DNA from: Flavobacterium cauense R2A-7
GTDB taxonomy: Bacteria; Bacteroidota; Bacteroidia; Flavobacteriales; Flavobacteriaceae
NCBI RefSeq assembly: GCF_000498475.1
Contig: NZ_AVBI01000001.1
Coordinates: 1-64,000 of the forward strand
Length of the DNA stretch: 64,000 bases
Reading direction: 5' to 3'
The number at the start of each line of letters is the position of its first letter. Position 1 is the stretch's first letter. A model generated the notes under the pieces. It saw only the letters and a list, made by a program, of their open reading frames with translations. It was not told the origin of the DNA and did not search any database. A program made the translations under genes and the position numbers. Shown one piece after another: positions 34,669 through 45,244 of this stretch.

Positions 34669-35976
34669 TTACTTCATGTATTTTTCGAAATCATTAATAC
34701 GAATGGTGGCTTTCAAATCAAACATCAGATTATACAAGCCGAAAAACGTTCGGTTCACATAAATAAAATGCTTGGAACCCCTATTACCGTTCATTTTTCG
34801 CAATACTTTATCGTTGGCAAACTTATCGCTTAAAATAGCTATTTCACTAGAAAATGTCGGATCTGAAAAATCAAAAGTTTCTTTGTGAATCGGCTTGGTG
34901 AATACCGTTAACAATTCGTGGAACATTTGGGTAAAAAACGCAATTTCTTTCGGACTGTCCGTCGGTTTCAAAATTTCCAACTCGTATAATTTCTTGGCAA
35001 ACAATTCCGAGTTATTCAATACTTCCGGCGAAGAAACTTCAAAATATGGTTTGTAAAAAGACTCCGGAATCTGTTTCATACAACCGAAATCAATAGCAAT
35101 AAGATTGGCATCTTCGTCCACCAAAAAATTGCCCGGATGCGGATCGGCATGAAACTTCTTCAACTGATGAATCTGAAACATATAAAAATTCCAAAGCGTC
35201 TGCCCTACTTTATCTCTTTTTTCCTGAGAAGTTTCCTGCTGGCAGAATTCCGAAAGATGGATTCCGTGCATCCAATCCATCGTGATAATCCTGTCGGACG
35301 ACAATTCCGGATAATACGCTGGAAATTTCAGATTTTCAATGCATTCGCATTCTTTTCGAGTGGCTTCACTTTGTTGGAGTTCGAGTTTATAATCGGTTTC
35401 TTCCGTTAATTTGTCTTCTATTTCCTTAAAATACTCATCGGAAGTACCTTGCAAATTGAACATTCGTACCGCAATCGGTTTCACCAAAGCGATATCAGTA
35501 CTGATGCTTTCGCGAATACCGGGATACTGAATTTTCACCGCCAGTTCTTTTCCGTCTTTTTTGGCTTTATGCACCTGTCCGATGCTCGCGGCATTGATGG
35601 AATTGGGCGAAAATTCGTCAAAAAGGTTTTCCGGATAGGCGTTGAAATAATTTTTAAACGTTTTACGCACCAAAGGCGCCGACAAAGGCGGAACCGAAAA
35701 TTGCGACAAAGAGAATTTATCCACGTACGATTGCGGGAGTAAATTTTTCTCCATGCTCAACATTTGCGCCACTTTTAACGCGCTTCCTTTGAGTTCTTTC
35801 AGGCCGTCGTAAATATCTGCGGCATTCTCTTCATGGAGTTTGTCTTTGGTCAGATTGGGGTTTACGGCTTTTTCCCCGTAATATTTCAGGTAATTTCCGC
35901 CGACTTTTACCCCGGTGGTCACTAACTTCGCTACACGTTCCATTTTATTGGTCGGAATGCGGTCTATTTTTTTCAT
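34669..35976 (-). CDS. ABC1 (AarF/UbiB/Coq8) family atypical kinase
   Basis: A 435-residue member of the ABC1 kinase-like family. Visible features: KxGQ-like ALKVAQMLSM, the Ala-rich AASIGQVHKA nucleotide loop, VKIQYPG with the ATP-binding Lys, FHADPHPGNFLVDED (catalytic loop) and IDFGCMKQI (the DFG equivalent). Relatives act in ubiquinone or menaquinone lipid metabolism as ATPases rather than protein kinases. It lies 5 bases after the TetR-like gene, so the two are cotranscribed. Confidence 0.85.
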   Translation of the reverse strand: MKKIDRIPTNKMERVAKLVTTGVKVGGNYLKYYGEKAVNPNLTKDKLHEENAADIYDGLKELKGSALKVAQMLSMEKNLLPQSYVDKFSLSQFSVPPLSAPLVRKTFKNYFNAYPENLFDEFSPNSINAASIGQVHKAKKDGKELAVKIQYPGIRESISTDIALVKPIAVRMFNLQGTSDEYFKEIEDKLTEETDYKLELQQSEATRKECECIENLKFPAYYPELSSDRIITMDWMHGIHLSEFCQQETSQEKRDKVGQTLWNFYMFQIHQLKKFHADPHPGNFLVDEDANLIAIDFGCMKQIPESFYKPYFEVSSPEVLNNSELFAKKLYELEILKPTDSPKEIAFFTQMFHELLTVFTKPIHKETFDFSDPTFSSEIAILSDKFANDKVLRKMNGNRGSKHFIYVNRTFFGLYNLMFDLKATIRINDFEKYMK

Positions 35977-35981
35977 TTTAT

Positions 35982-36659
35982 TTATTTGGATGTAAAGGCA
36001 TCACCCATTTTTTCTTTCCAGATGAATTTCCCGAAGTCGATGATACTTTCTACGGGAACATTGTACACCATATCAAAAGCAGCTTTGACTGATTTCTCAA
36101 TATAGATGTCGGTTTTTTCAAAATTTGGCGACGTATCTTTCAGCCAGAATCCTATAATTGAGAGGAATTGAATCCAGGCGCCTTCGGCAACCAGTTTGTT
36201 TTGAAGCGATTTGATTTTCTCATTGTCTAATTTCAACGGTGCTTCCAAAACGGTTTTTACATAGCTTAGAAAATCCAGTCGTACTTGTTTCAGTTTGACA
36301 ATGTTTTTCAACGGAACCGTACCGTTTTCCAACAGGAATTTTACGAAACTTCGGTTCGCCGTTGCCATTTCAAAAAAAGTGAAGTAAAAGCTGGTTAGTT
36401 TTTGAGCCGGATCGTATTTTGCATAGTCCTCATTTTCCGCCAACAATTCAAGCGTGTACTGGAACATTTTGGAGAAATAATCCGATTCTAAACTTTCAAA
36501 CGACGAAAAATGTTTGTAAAAATCACTTTCTTTGAAAGCATTTAGCTTTGAAAATTCATAAACCGAACCTGGCTTTTTACCGTTAGTCAAACAGAAATCG
36601 GTGTACAATGACACTATTTGTTCGTCTGTAATGCTCTTCTTTTTTCTTTGCGCTGCCAT
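35982..36659 (-). CDS. TetR-family-like transcriptional regulator
   Basis: A 225-residue protein with an N-terminal helix-turn-helix of TetR shape (ITDEQIVSLYTDF ... SVYEFSKLNAFKESDFYKHFSSFESL) and a helical ligand-binding C-terminus. The frame opens at 36701, but MAAQRKKKSITDEQI from the ATG at 36659 is the natural start. It is placed directly upstream of the ABC1 kinase gene and may control it. Ligand unknown. Confidence 0.7.
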   Translation of the reverse strand: MAAQRKKKSITDEQIVSLYTDFCLTNGKKPGSVYEFSKLNAFKESDFYKHFSSFESLESDYFSKMFQYTLELLAENEDYAKYDPAQKLTSFYFTFFEMATANRSFVKFLLENGTVPLKNIVKLKQVRLDFLSYVKTVLEAPLKLDNEKIKSLQNKLVAEGAWIQFLSIIGFWLKDTSPNFEKTDIYIEKSVKAAFDMVYNVPVESIIDFGKFIWKEKMGDAFTSK

Positions 36660-36753
36660 AACATATTTTTTGTCTAACAAATTTAAACAAAGACTAAACA
36701 TAAAAATGATTATTTAACTTAAAATTATCGAATAGGAATTAACGGTTATTTAC

Positions 36754-36761
36754 TATTTTTG
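36754..36761 (+). promoter_or_regulatory. predicted -7 element of gldA
   Basis: TATTTTTG on the plus strand, matching TAnnTTTG, 17 bases before the gldA ATG. No clear -33 element was found. Confidence 0.45.
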
Positions 36762-36777
36762 CTTCAAATCACGAATC

Positions 36778-37677
36778 ATGTCTATTGAAGTTCAGAATAT
36801 TTCTAAAAATTACGGCGAACAAAAAGCGCTGGATGCTGTTTCCTTTTCGGTAAAAAAAGGAGAAATCGTAGGTTTTTTGGGTCCGAATGGTGCCGGAAAG
36901 TCCACGTTGATGAAAATCCTGACCACCTATATCACTGCTGATTCGGGTGAAGCTTCCGTAAACGGACATAATGTCGCCGAAAACCCTAAAGATGTACAGA
37001 AATCGGTAGGCTATTTACCGGAACACAATCCGTTGTATCTGGATTTGTATGTTCGGGAATATCTTTCCTTTAACGCCGATGTGTATAAAGTAGCCAAATC
37101 GCGTATTGACGAAGTGATTGCCCTAACGGGATTAACACCGGAAAGTCATAAGAAAATCGGCGAACTTTCCAAAGGATACCGTCAGCGTGTGGGATTGGCT
37201 ACCGCTTTACTGCACAATCCGGATGTGTTGATTTTAGACGAACCTACAACGGGTTTGGACCCGAATCAGTTGGTGGAAATCCGTGATTTGATCCGAAACA
37301 TAGGAAAAGACAAAACCGTTTTTCTTTCCACACACATCATGCAGGAAGTAGAAGCGATTTGCGACCGTGTAATTATCATCAATAACGGAAAAATTGTAAC
37401 CGATAAAAAACTGGACAATTTGGTTTCTGATGTTAAAGAACAGATAATTGAAGTGGAATTTGACAAAGAAATTTCATCTGAGATACTGGCTACCCTTCCG
37501 AATATCAAATCGTACCAAAACATTCAAAACACGATTTGGGTGCTGACTTTCGAAACCAATAAAGACATGCGACCAGCTGTTTTTGATTTCGCACAAAACA
37601 ACGGCTTGAGAACACTGCAACTGGCGCTAAAAGGCAAAAATCTGGAGCAAATTTTCCGCGAAAAAACGAAGAAATAA
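36778..37677 (+). CDS. gldA: gliding motility ABC transporter ATPase GldA
   Basis: A 299-residue ABC ATPase: Walker A GPNGAGKST (35-43), signature LSKGYRQR (130-137), Walker B LILDEPTTGLD (151-161) and the switch His in STHIMQEV. It matches the flavobacterial GldA type in length and C-terminal extension. GldA works with the permeases GldF and GldG, which are encoded elsewhere; it is needed for gliding and surface digestion in Flavobacterium johnsoniae. It is convergent with the DUF2807 gene with no gap. Confidence 0.85.
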   Translation: MSIEVQNISKNYGEQKALDAVSFSVKKGEIVGFLGPNGAGKSTLMKILTTYITADSGEASVNGHNVAENPKDVQKSVGYLPEHNPLYLDLYVREYLSFNADVYKVAKSRIDEVIALTGLTPESHKKIGELSKGYRQRVGLATALLHNPDVLILDEPTTGLDPNQLVEIRDLIRNIGKDKTVFLSTHIMQEVEAICDRVIIINNGKIVTDKKLDNLVSDVKEQIIEVEFDKEISSEILATLPNIKSYQNIQNTIWVLTFETNKDMRPAVFDFAQNNGLRTLQLALKGKNLEQIFREKTKK

Positions 37678-38418
37678 TTATTGGTACACGATATGTCCGG
37701 TATAATGTTGTACAACATTAACCGTTGGTGGCTGATTCAGTAAAATTACATTTCCGTTACTGTAGATGTTTCCTTCGATTTTATTGGAAGGTTTCAAAAT
37801 CATATCGTTGGAACTGCGCTGAAAAATAAAGACATCCTGAACCGTCAGATTTGCACCTTCGAATCGGGAATCGCCGGAATAAAAAGAAACGTTTAGTGAA
37901 GCAGTTACACCTTTGATTCTGAAAATCGTCGTGTTGTTATTTTCCACCACTAAATTTTGGCAGTTTACACTCAAGTCAAAAATATTGGACGCTGTTTTAC
38001 CGTATAAACCTTGTTGCAAATTTAATGTCGGGAAATTCAAAACTCCTTCTGAAACCACATCGTATTGTGACGAAGAGTAAATCTTAATAATATCGGGTGC
38101 CGTTACCGTAACTCTTGCCGGAACGGTTGTTCCTAAACTGCATTTCAGGTTGTTTTTTACATATAAAACACCATCAACAACCTCGGTGGTTACCTCATCC
38201 ATAAGATTTTCGCCGGTTTCCACTTTTACTTCCTCAATTGCTCCCTGCTTAACAATTAAATTAACGCCTTCGCCAATATTAATCTGATTGAATACACCAA
38301 CCGCATCAATACGAACAATACTCGCTCCCGGTTCGCGGTAACAATCCGGAATAATCTCAGAATCACAGGAAACAAAAAGCAATACAATTGCTAAACAAGA
38401 TACTAATGCTGCTTTCAT
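37678..38418 (-). CDS. DUF2807 (GIN-domain) lipoprotein
   Basis: A 246-residue lipoprotein (lipobox Cys18, LFVSC) with a beta-helical DUF2807 domain: FNQINIGEGVNLIVKQG is the classic start. Such proteins are thought to be adhesins or envelope proteins in Bacteroidota; function unproved. Its ATG overlaps the stop of the acyloxyacyl hydrolase gene by four bases. Confidence 0.85.
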   Translation of the reverse strand: MKAALVSCLAIVLLFVSCDSEIIPDCYREPGASIVRIDAVGVFNQINIGEGVNLIVKQGAIEEVKVETGENLMDEVTTEVVDGVLYVKNNLKCSLGTTVPARVTVTAPDIIKIYSSSQYDVVSEGVLNFPTLNLQQGLYGKTASNIFDLSVNCQNLVVENNNTTIFRIKGVTASLNVSFYSGDSRFEGANLTVQDVFIFQRSSNDMILKPSNKIEGNIYSNGNVILLNQPPTVNVVQHYTGHIVYQ

Positions 38419-39506
38419 AATCTAACGCCTAAACCAAATTCAATTGCTTCGGCACGGGAAATGTGTGTTTTCAAACTCACGCCCGCCGAAATATTTTTTG
38501 TTACATAATATTTTGCTCCCAATCGCTGGTATAACGCCCCGAATTTATCGGAAGGATCATAAATATAATAGCCCATTTGCGTATCAATGGCTAATTTATT
38601 GATAAACAATTCATGTCCGGCAAAAATACCAACTCTTCTATAATCTGCGTTGCCGTCATAATTATTTTCGAAATACGCGATGGCCTGATATCGAATAAAC
38701 TCTTTCATGTACATCATCCAGAAAACATCGGTCCCCAACTGAAGTGCACTTTTACGATTGATTCGTTTATCCACATAAGCCGAGGCTACATAAAAAGGAT
38801 ATTGCCCGCTGTTTACGACATCACTTTCATTTACACCACTTCGGAAAACCAAATTATAGCGAATCGGTTCTGTAAATTTTTCTTTCGGATGCGCTATATA
38901 ACGAAGGGAATCTTTGCTTTCAATAGCATAATTTACCCCAATATTGAACGCAATGGTATTTGTACTTGTATTGGGCGCTTTCAGATTGGCATTGGAATGA
39001 TGAATAAAAGCTGCTCCTGTTTGTATTCCAAATCCCTTCCATATATTAGGTTTGTTGTAATTCAACATAAAATAGGTCGACGGCATATAGCGGGCACCGT
39101 AAGCCAAATTCCGGTAATTCGTTTCCCGGTCGTACGGATTTGTATTGTACGCAACTCCTTGTCCTACGCGCAATTGCATACGTCTGCTTAGGAAATAAAA
39201 ATTATAATGCGCATACAATCCGTATAAATCGCCCAACTCTGGGTTTTTATTGTTCTGATAGTGAAAGGACAGTCCGTAATCCGGATAATTGTACCAAGCT
39301 TCCCATTTTTTGGAACCAAAGGTTTTTCGGTTGATTCCAATGATGGTACCTTCCGGATGCCCCTTTATTAAATGAAAAATATTGGTATGATGCGGCAATA
39401 TACTTCCGTAAAAGTAATTCACATCTATGGCGTATTGTTTAATTTCTTTTTCCTGAGCGCCAATCGCTACCGAAAAAAACAGTAAAATATAGGTTAGTAA
39501 TCGCAT
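38415..39506 (-). CDS. acyloxyacyl hydrolase (PagL-like) outer membrane protein
   Basis: A 363-residue outer-membrane beta-barrel protein with a signal peptide (SVAIGAQ) and a PagL-like region around FIHHSNANLKAPNTSTNTIAFNIG, where a His-Ser pair is expected in lipid A 3-O-deacylases. It is larger than PagL (about 170 residues). It may trim lipid A; activity is inferred from family similarity. It is coupled to the DUF2807 gene by a 4-base overlap. Confidence 0.7.
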   Translation of the reverse strand: MRLLTYILLFFSVAIGAQEKEIKQYAIDVNYFYGSILPHHTNIFHLIKGHPEGTIIGINRKTFGSKKWEAWYNYPDYGLSFHYQNNKNPELGDLYGLYAHYNFYFLSRRMQLRVGQGVAYNTNPYDRETNYRNLAYGARYMPSTYFMLNYNKPNIWKGFGIQTGAAFIHHSNANLKAPNTSTNTIAFNIGVNYAIESKDSLRYIAHPKEKFTEPIRYNLVFRSGVNESDVVNSGQYPFYVASAYVDKRINRKSALQLGTDVFWMMYMKEFIRYQAIAYFENNYDGNADYRRVGIFAGHELFINKLAIDTQMGYYIYDPSDKFGALYQRLGAKYYVTKNISAGVSLKTHISRAEAIEFGLGVRL

Positions 39507-39592
39507 TTTGGGTTTTGAAAATCAGGCAAATATAAAAGAATATTTATTCGACATCTATGCATTAAAGTCGAAAATATTTCAACACACAATAA

Positions 39593-39626
39593 AAAAGCCT
39601 GATTCGCAAATACAAATCAGGCTTTT
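39593..39626 (-). terminator. terminator hairpin
   Basis: AAAAGCCTGATT (39593-39604) with its perfect complement AATCAGGCTTTT (39615-39626), flanked by A and T runs; 18 bases past the stop of the minus-strand gene ending at 39644. Confidence 0.8.
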
Positions 39627-39643
39627 CTGTCTTAAAAATATAG

Positions 39644-40078
39644 TTATTGCATCAGTTTAGCATATTCTTTTCTTTCAATTTTTTTTGATTTCAAAAGATA
39701 AATTCGATGCAAATCGTAAAAATCAGCGTCGATTGAAGCATCGGCTGTTCTTAAAAAATCTTTATTTAAAATTGTGCTGGCCGCAATATCCTCCAATGTG
39801 GCACCATAATTTCGAACTGCAGCATTGATGAATTTCAACGCACTTTTCTCATCTCCTTTACTGCGGAAACATTCGGATATCTCAAAGCAAAGATTTTGAG
39901 CAACTTCCAAATCCTCCTCTTTCTCTTTTAGCGCTTTCAGAAGATATTTAATCGCATTGGGATAGTCGGCCTCTTTTTTATATTTAAGAGCCATCTCATA
40001 ATTTTGAAGGTATTCATTTGCAAACAGGTTTGTCGAAGCAAATAAAAACAACGCAACAAATAGTAGTAGTTTTTTCAT
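39644..40078 (-). CDS. small secreted TPR-like protein
   Basis: A 144-residue protein with a Sec signal peptide (FASTNLFA) and helical repeats resembling one or two TPR units (ALKYKKEADYPNAIKYLLKALKEKEEDLEVA). It is transcribed alone with a terminator behind it. No closer family recognised; a periplasmic binding or scaffold role is a guess. Confidence 0.65.
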   Translation of the reverse strand: MKKLLLFVALFLFASTNLFANEYLQNYEMALKYKKEADYPNAIKYLLKALKEKEEDLEVAQNLCFEISECFRSKGDEKSALKFINAAVRNYGATLEDIAASTILNKDFLRTADASIDADFYDLHRIYLLKSKKIERKEYAKLMQ

Positions 40079-40206
40079 AATAGTAGCTTTTTGGGGTGAA
40101 CAACTATTGATTCCTTATAAAAATAATGATTTTTTATGAAAAAAAATATTTTTTAACTTAATTTCAATTAATATAACAAATATTACTTTTTTTTGTTAAA
40201 AATAAA

Positions 40207-40235
40207 AAACCTGAAAGGTAATTCCTTTCAGGTTT
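40207..40235 (-). terminator. terminator after metF
   Basis: AAACCTGAAAGG ... CCTTTCAGGTTT with a five-base loop; on the minus strand followed by T-rich sequence, about 35 bases past the metF stop. It probably ends the metH-metH-metF transcript. Confidence 0.8.
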
Positions 40236-40269
40236 CACTTGGGTTAGGTTAAGTATAATTGGTTGATTA

Positions 40270-41226
40270 TCAAAACACTGCGGTAGCAATTTGGCGGATG
40301 TTATCCGATTTTCCCATCGAATAATAATGCAACACCGGAATTCCGGCTTCTTTCAATTCTTTACTTTGTGCGACACACCATTCGATTCCGATTTGCGCCA
40401 CCATTTCGTTATCTTTAGCTTTCACGACTTCCATAATTAAATCGTCCGGTAGATCCACTTTGAAACGATGCGGAATCAGATTCAATTGTTTTTTGGTGGA
40501 AATCGGTTTCAGTCCCGGAATAATCGGAACCGTAATTCCAGCTGCCCGGCATTTTTCAACAAAATCAAAAAACTTCTTATTGTCGAAAAACATTTGCGTG
40601 ATGATGTAATCCGCGCCGTTTTTTATTTTATGCTTCAGAAAATGAATATCACTGTCTAAACTTGGAGCTTCCATGTGTTTTTCCGGATAGCCCGCTACAC
40701 CGATGCAGAAATTCGTTTTGTTGGTATTTTGTAAGTCGGCATCCAGATAAATTCCGTTGTTCAGATTACTGATTTGCGTTACCAATTCTGATGCGAAATG
40801 ATTCCCTTCCTTTTCGGGTTTGAAATAAATTTCGCTTTTCACGGCATCACCACGCAAAGCCACCACATTATCAATCCCGAGAAAATCCATGTCGATTAAG
40901 AAATTCTCCGTGTCTTCTTTGGTAAAACCACCACACAAAATATGCGGAATGGCGTCCACCTGATATTTATTCTGAATCGCCGAACAGATTCCAACCGTCC
41001 CTGGTCTTTTCTTTACAATTTTTTTCTCCAGCAAACCGTTTGGCAATTCTTTGAATTCGTATTCTTCTCTATGATAAGTTACATCAATAAAAGGCGGTTT
41101 GAACTCCATTAACGGTTCGATGTTATCAAAAATACATTTGATGTTTTGCCCTTTTAATGGCGGTAAAATCTCAAAAGAGAATAAGGATTTGCCGTTGGCG
41201 TTTTCTATATGTTGGGTTACTTTCAT
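40270..41226 (-). CDS. metF: methylenetetrahydrofolate reductase
   Basis: A 318-residue flavoenzyme that reduces methylene-THF to methyl-THF, the methyl donor for MetH. Family stretches: SLFSFEILPPLKG, FIDVTYHREEY, VVALRGDA and ADYIITQMFFDNKKFFDF. It lies 20 bases after the second metH gene and is probably under the SAM-I riboswitch at 45123. Confidence 0.93.
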   Translation of the reverse strand: MKVTQHIENANGKSLFSFEILPPLKGQNIKCIFDNIEPLMEFKPPFIDVTYHREEYEFKELPNGLLEKKIVKKRPGTVGICSAIQNKYQVDAIPHILCGGFTKEDTENFLIDMDFLGIDNVVALRGDAVKSEIYFKPEKEGNHFASELVTQISNLNNGIYLDADLQNTNKTNFCIGVAGYPEKHMEAPSLDSDIHFLKHKIKNGADYIITQMFFDNKKFFDFVEKCRAAGITVPIIPGLKPISTKKQLNLIPHRFKVDLPDDLIMEVVKAKDNEMVAQIGIEWCVAQSKELKEAGIPVLHYYSMGKSDNIRQIATAVF

Positions 41227-41246
41227 TTTTTAGTTTCAATTTACAG

Positions 41247-43925
41247 TTAGTCTGCGATGTTAGGGTTTAACCATTTTTCGGCGTATTCGTAGGTACATTT
41301 TCTTCGTTGGGCATAATCGCGCACCTGATCTTCTTTTATCTTTCCGAGACCGAAATACTTACTTTCCGGATGTCCAAAATAATACCCGGAAACAGAAGAT
41401 GCCGGCCACATTGCCATGCTTTCCGTTAAGGTTACGCCGATATTCTCTTCCACGTTTAACAATTTCCAGATGGTTGGTTTTTCCAAATGATCGGGACAAG
41501 CCGGATAACCGGGAGCCGGACGAATTCCTTTGTATGTTTCTTGGATTAATTCCTCATTAGAAAGATGCTCTTCCGAAGCATAGCCCCAGATTTCTTTACG
41601 GATTTTCTCGTGTAAGTATTCGGCGAAAGCTTCCGCAAATCGGTCACCTAAAGCTTTTACCATAATGGAACCGTAATCGTCGTTCGCTTCTTCAAATGCT
41701 TTTGCTTTTTCATCCACACCGAAACCGGTTGTCACGCAAAAAGCGCCCATATAATCAGTTTTATTGCTTTCTTTCGGCGCAATAAAATCCGCTAAGGCAA
41801 TATTCGGAGCGCCCGCAGTTTTTTGCGATTGCTGACGAAGGGTTAAAAACGTTTCCAAAGTATTTCCTTTTTCATTGTACACTTCGATATCATCGTCATT
41901 CACCTGATTCGCAGGGAAAATACCGTAAATTCCTTTGGCTTCCAACCAATTTTCATCTAACAATTGTTGCAGCATGTTTTGAGCATCGGCAAACAAAACT
42001 GTCGCCTGTTCTCCTACCACAGTGTCGGTTAAAATCGTCGGATATTTTCCGAACAATTGCCAAGACTGAAAAAACGGCGTCCAGTCGATGTACGGAACCA
42101 ATTCCTGCAATGGTACTTCAATGGTTTTAGTTCCGATGAAGTTTGGCTTTTTGGCTTCAAAATTTTCCCAATCCAGTTGTAGTTTATTCACTCTGGCTTT
42201 TTCAATCGTATGATAACTTTTATCGCGCTGACGGTTTAAAAACGTTTCGCGAAACGCTTCGTATTCTGCTCTGATGGTGCTGGCGTATATTTTTCTATCC
42301 TTGTTTAAAAGATTTCCGGCTACGGTTACCGCACGGGAAGCATCGTTAACATGCACCACCGTTTGACGGTATTCGGGTGCAATTTTCACGGCGGTATGGG
42401 CACGTGAAGTCGTTGCGCCACCAATCATGATTGGAATTTCGATATTACGTTTGTCCATTTCTTTGGCCAAATACACCATTTCATCCAAAGACGGCGTAAT
42501 CAGTCCGCTTAATCCGATGATATCGACGTTTTCTTTAACAGCAGTTTCGATGATTTTTTCTGGCGGTACCATCACGCCTAAATCGATGATTTCGAAATTA
42601 TTGCACGCCAATACAACGGATACGATATTTTTACCGATGTCGTGTACGTCGCCTTTTACGGTAGCCATCAAGACTTTTCCTGCGGATGATGTTACGCCGT
42701 CTTTTTCCGCTTCTATATAAGGTAACAGATAAGCTACGGCTTTTTTCATCACACGGGCGGATTTCACTACTTGCGGCAGGAACATTTTTCCGCTACCGAA
42801 TAAATCGCCTACCACATTCATTCCCGCCATCAGATTGATTTCGATGACCTCTATAGGACGTGCAGCCACTTTTCGGGCTTCTTCCACGTCAATTTCAATG
42901 AATTCGTCGATGCCTTTTACCAAAGCGTGCGTGATTCTGTCTTGCAATGAACCGCTTCGCCACTCCTGAACTGCTTTTTCATTTGATTTTACATCGTCTT
43001 TATAGCTTTCGGCTAATTCCAAAAGACGTTCGGTGGCATCGTCGCGACGGTCTAATAAAACATCTTCTACATATTCCAATAAGGTCGAATCGATTTCGTC
43101 GTACACTTCTAACATTTCCGGATTCACGATTCCCATGGTCATCCCGTGTTGGATGGCATGATACAAAAATGCCGAATGCATCGCTTCCCGCACTTTATCA
43201 TTCCCGCGGAACGAAAACGACACATTGCTAACCCCGCCCGAAACATTGGCATACGGCAGGTTTTCGCGAATCCATTTGGTCGCTAAAAAGAAATCTAGGG
43301 CGTTACGGCGGTGTTCTTCCATACCGGTCGCTACCGGAAAAATGTTCGGGTCGAAGATGATGTCTTCCGCAGGGAAATTGATTTCGTTGACTAAAATATC
43401 ATAGGAACGTTTACAGATTTCGATACGGCGTTCGTAGGTATCGGCCTGACCGACCTCATCAAACGCCATTACGATTACGGCTGCTCCGTAACGTTTGATT
43501 AATTTCGCATGGTGTAAAAACGCTTCTTTTCCTTCTTTTAAACTGATGGAATTCACCACGCATTTTCCTTGTGCCACTTTCAGTCCGGCTTCGATGATTT
43601 CCCATTTGGAACTGTCAATCATTACGGGCACCCTTGAAATATCCGGTTCGGAAGCAATCAGATTCAGGAATTTGGTCATCGCATAAACGCCGTCTAACAT
43701 TCCTTCATCCATGTTGATGTCGATAATCTGCGCACCGCCTTCTACTTGGGCACGGGCGATATCCAGCGCTTCTTCGTATTTTTCTTCCTTGATTAAGCGT
43801 AAAAATTTTCGCGAACCGGTTACGTTAGTACGTTCCCCTACATTCACAAAATTAGTCTCGGGCGTAACGATTAACGGTTCTAACCCCGAAAGTTTTAAAT
43901 ATTTATGACAAACTGCTTCACTCAT
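41247..43925 (-). CDS. metH: cobalamin-dependent methionine synthase, C-terminal part
   Basis: An 892-residue protein with three of the four MetH modules. The pterin-binding (methyl-THF) domain is near residues 15-290 ([40 protein letters not shown]). The B12-binding domain follows (about 310-560), with [13 protein letters not shown] supplying the His cobalt ligand. A SAM-dependent reactivation domain occupies about 570-892 ([15 protein letters not shown]). The homocysteine domain is encoded by the upstream gene; the two overlap by one base (TAATG). Such a split is common in Bacteroidota. Confidence 0.93.
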   Translation of the reverse strand: MSEAVCHKYLKLSGLEPLIVTPETNFVNVGERTNVTGSRKFLRLIKEEKYEEALDIARAQVEGGAQIIDINMDEGMLDGVYAMTKFLNLIASEPDISRVPVMIDSSKWEIIEAGLKVAQGKCVVNSISLKEGKEAFLHHAKLIKRYGAAVIVMAFDEVGQADTYERRIEICKRSYDILVNEINFPAEDIIFDPNIFPVATGMEEHRRNALDFFLATKWIRENLPYANVSGGVSNVSFSFRGNDKVREAMHSAFLYHAIQHGMTMGIVNPEMLEVYDEIDSTLLEYVEDVLLDRRDDATERLLELAESYKDDVKSNEKAVQEWRSGSLQDRITHALVKGIDEFIEIDVEEARKVAARPIEVIEINLMAGMNVVGDLFGSGKMFLPQVVKSARVMKKAVAYLLPYIEAEKDGVTSSAGKVLMATVKGDVHDIGKNIVSVVLACNNFEIIDLGVMVPPEKIIETAVKENVDIIGLSGLITPSLDEMVYLAKEMDKRNIEIPIMIGGATTSRAHTAVKIAPEYRQTVVHVNDASRAVTVAGNLLNKDRKIYASTIRAEYEAFRETFLNRQRDKSYHTIEKARVNKLQLDWENFEAKKPNFIGTKTIEVPLQELVPYIDWTPFFQSWQLFGKYPTILTDTVVGEQATVLFADAQNMLQQLLDENWLEAKGIYGIFPANQVNDDDIEVYNEKGNTLETFLTLRQQSQKTAGAPNIALADFIAPKESNKTDYMGAFCVTTGFGVDEKAKAFEEANDDYGSIMVKALGDRFAEAFAEYLHEKIRKEIWGYASEEHLSNEELIQETYKGIRPAPGYPACPDHLEKPTIWKLLNVEENIGVTLTESMAMWPASSVSGYYFGHPESKYFGLGKIKEDQVRDYAQRRKCTYEYAEKWLNPNIAD

Positions 43926-44911
43926 TATGCTTCCTCCAGTACTCTTGGTTTGTAATTGGCGGCTACCTCAGCAATTAGCTTGATATGCTCCGGAGTCGTT
44001 CCGCAGCAGCCGCCTATGATATTGATTAAATTATCGTCCAGATATTCTTTGATTAACGCCTGCATTTCTTCTGCCGTTTGATCGTATTGTCCGAAAGCGT
44101 TTGGCAATCCGGCATTGGGGTGCGCCGAAACATTGAATGACGTGTTGTGCGCCAAACGTTTCAAATACGGTTTTAACTGATCGGCACCTAGAGCGCAATT
44201 GAACCCAACGCTTAACAACGGAATGTGTGAAATCGAAATTAAAAACGCTTCCACGGTTTGCCCGGATAACGTTCTGCCGGAAGCATCGGTAATCGTACCC
44301 GAAACCATGATGGGAATATCGATATTGCGTTCTTCTTTTACTTCTTCGATGGCAAAAAGGGCGGCTTTGGCGTTTAACGTATCAAAAATGGTTTCTACCA
44401 ACAACAAATCACAACCCCCATCGATTAAGGCTTCTACCTGTTCTTTGTAGGCGATGCGCAATTCGTCGAACGTGACCGCGCGGAATCCCGGATCGTTTAC
44501 ATCGGGTGACATGGATGCCGTTCGATTGGTTGGGCCGATAGAACCGGCTACAAAACGAGGGCAATCGGTGAATTCGTCGGCTACTTCACGGGCAATTTTG
44601 GCCGATTGGTAGTTTAACTCATACACCAAATCTTCCATGTGGTAATCCGCCATTCCGATAGTAGTGCCTGAGAACGTGTTAGTTTCCACGATGTCAGCTC
44701 CGGCTTGAAAATAGGCGCGGTGCACGGATTTTACAGCTTCCGGTTGGGTTAACGACAACAAATCGTTATTTCCTTTTAACGGATGCGCGAAATCCTTGAA
44801 ACGCTCGCCCCGAAAATCTTCTTCTTCAAATTTATAGCGTTGCAGCATGGTTCCCATCGCTCCGTCGAGCACGAGAATTCTTTCTTTTATGGCTTCGTGT
44901 ATTGTTGACAT
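43925..44911 (-). CDS. metH: homocysteine-binding part of methionine synthase
   Basis: A 328-residue homocysteine S-methyltransferase domain protein: [13 protein letters not shown] at the start, a zinc-ligand Cys in GFNCALG and the paired cysteines [11 protein letters not shown] near the C-terminus. It corresponds to the N-terminal module of E. coli MetH, here a separate gene. It is the first gene of metH-metH-metF, preceded by a long leader with a SAM-I aptamer and a dispersed repeat. Confidence 0.93.
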   Translation of the reverse strand: MSTIHEAIKERILVLDGAMGTMLQRYKFEEEDFRGERFKDFAHPLKGNNDLLSLTQPEAVKSVHRAYFQAGADIVETNTFSGTTIGMADYHMEDLVYELNYQSAKIAREVADEFTDCPRFVAGSIGPTNRTASMSPDVNDPGFRAVTFDELRIAYKEQVEALIDGGCDLLLVETIFDTLNAKAALFAIEEVKEERNIDIPIMVSGTITDASGRTLSGQTVEAFLISISHIPLLSVGFNCALGADQLKPYLKRLAHNTSFNVSAHPNAGLPNAFGQYDQTAEEMQALIKEYLDDNLINIIGGCCGTTPEHIKLIAEVAANYKPRVLEEA

Positions 44912-44980
44912 TTTTTTAAAAGCTTTTAGCTAACAACTCTTAGCCGTTAGCGTTTCCAAAAATTCAATTCGTTTTTTATC

Positions 44981-45073
44981 TAGCCCCGATAGCAGCGTTT
45001 CCAATTTTCAATTGGAAGTAGTGAATAGCGGGAACAAGGACCCAAAAAAGCCCAAGCCTTTCGCTTCCAATCC
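44981..45073. repeat. dispersed flavobacterial repeat (copy 2) in the metH 5' leader
   Basis: TAGCCCCGATAGCAGCG at the left, a small palindrome TTCCAATT / AATTGGAA (44999-45006 with 45010-45017), then ATAGCGGGAACAAGGACCC and GCCTTTCGCTTCCAATCC at the right. The ends and layout match the repeat at 5825-5942. It lies between the SAM-I aptamer and the metH start codon, so it is transcribed. The 437-base gap between metH and metZ holds only this, the aptamer and its promoter. Confidence 0.6.
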
Positions 45074-45122
45074 TATACTATATTGTTATCGTGAAATCAG
45101 AGAGATACCGAAAAAGTATCCT

Positions 45123-45222
45123 GTTATCTGTCCCGCCGTGACGAGGTAGAATGTAGCACCTTCTACAAGCGTAGGGTTGCTAAGGCTTCGTCGGGTCTAG
45201 TCCCTCTGCCTTTCGTGATAAC
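45123..45222 (-). promoter_or_regulatory. SAM-I (S-box) riboswitch aptamer
   Basis: Read on the minus strand the block has the canonical S-box order: GTTATC opening P1, then CGAAAGGCAGAGGGAC, GACCC, GAAGCCTTAGCAACCC, a short hairpin, AAGGTGCTA, a further hairpin, and GGGACAGATAAC closing P1. The invariant GAGGGA, GCAACC and GGTGCTA boxes are all present. It binds SAM and normally turns expression off. A second copy of the P1 3' strand, GATAAC, lies at 45085-45090 and could form a competing helix. No strong T-run terminator follows, so the mode of control is open. Confidence 0.92.
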
Positions 45223-45244
45223 GTCAGTTTGTATAAGAACGATG

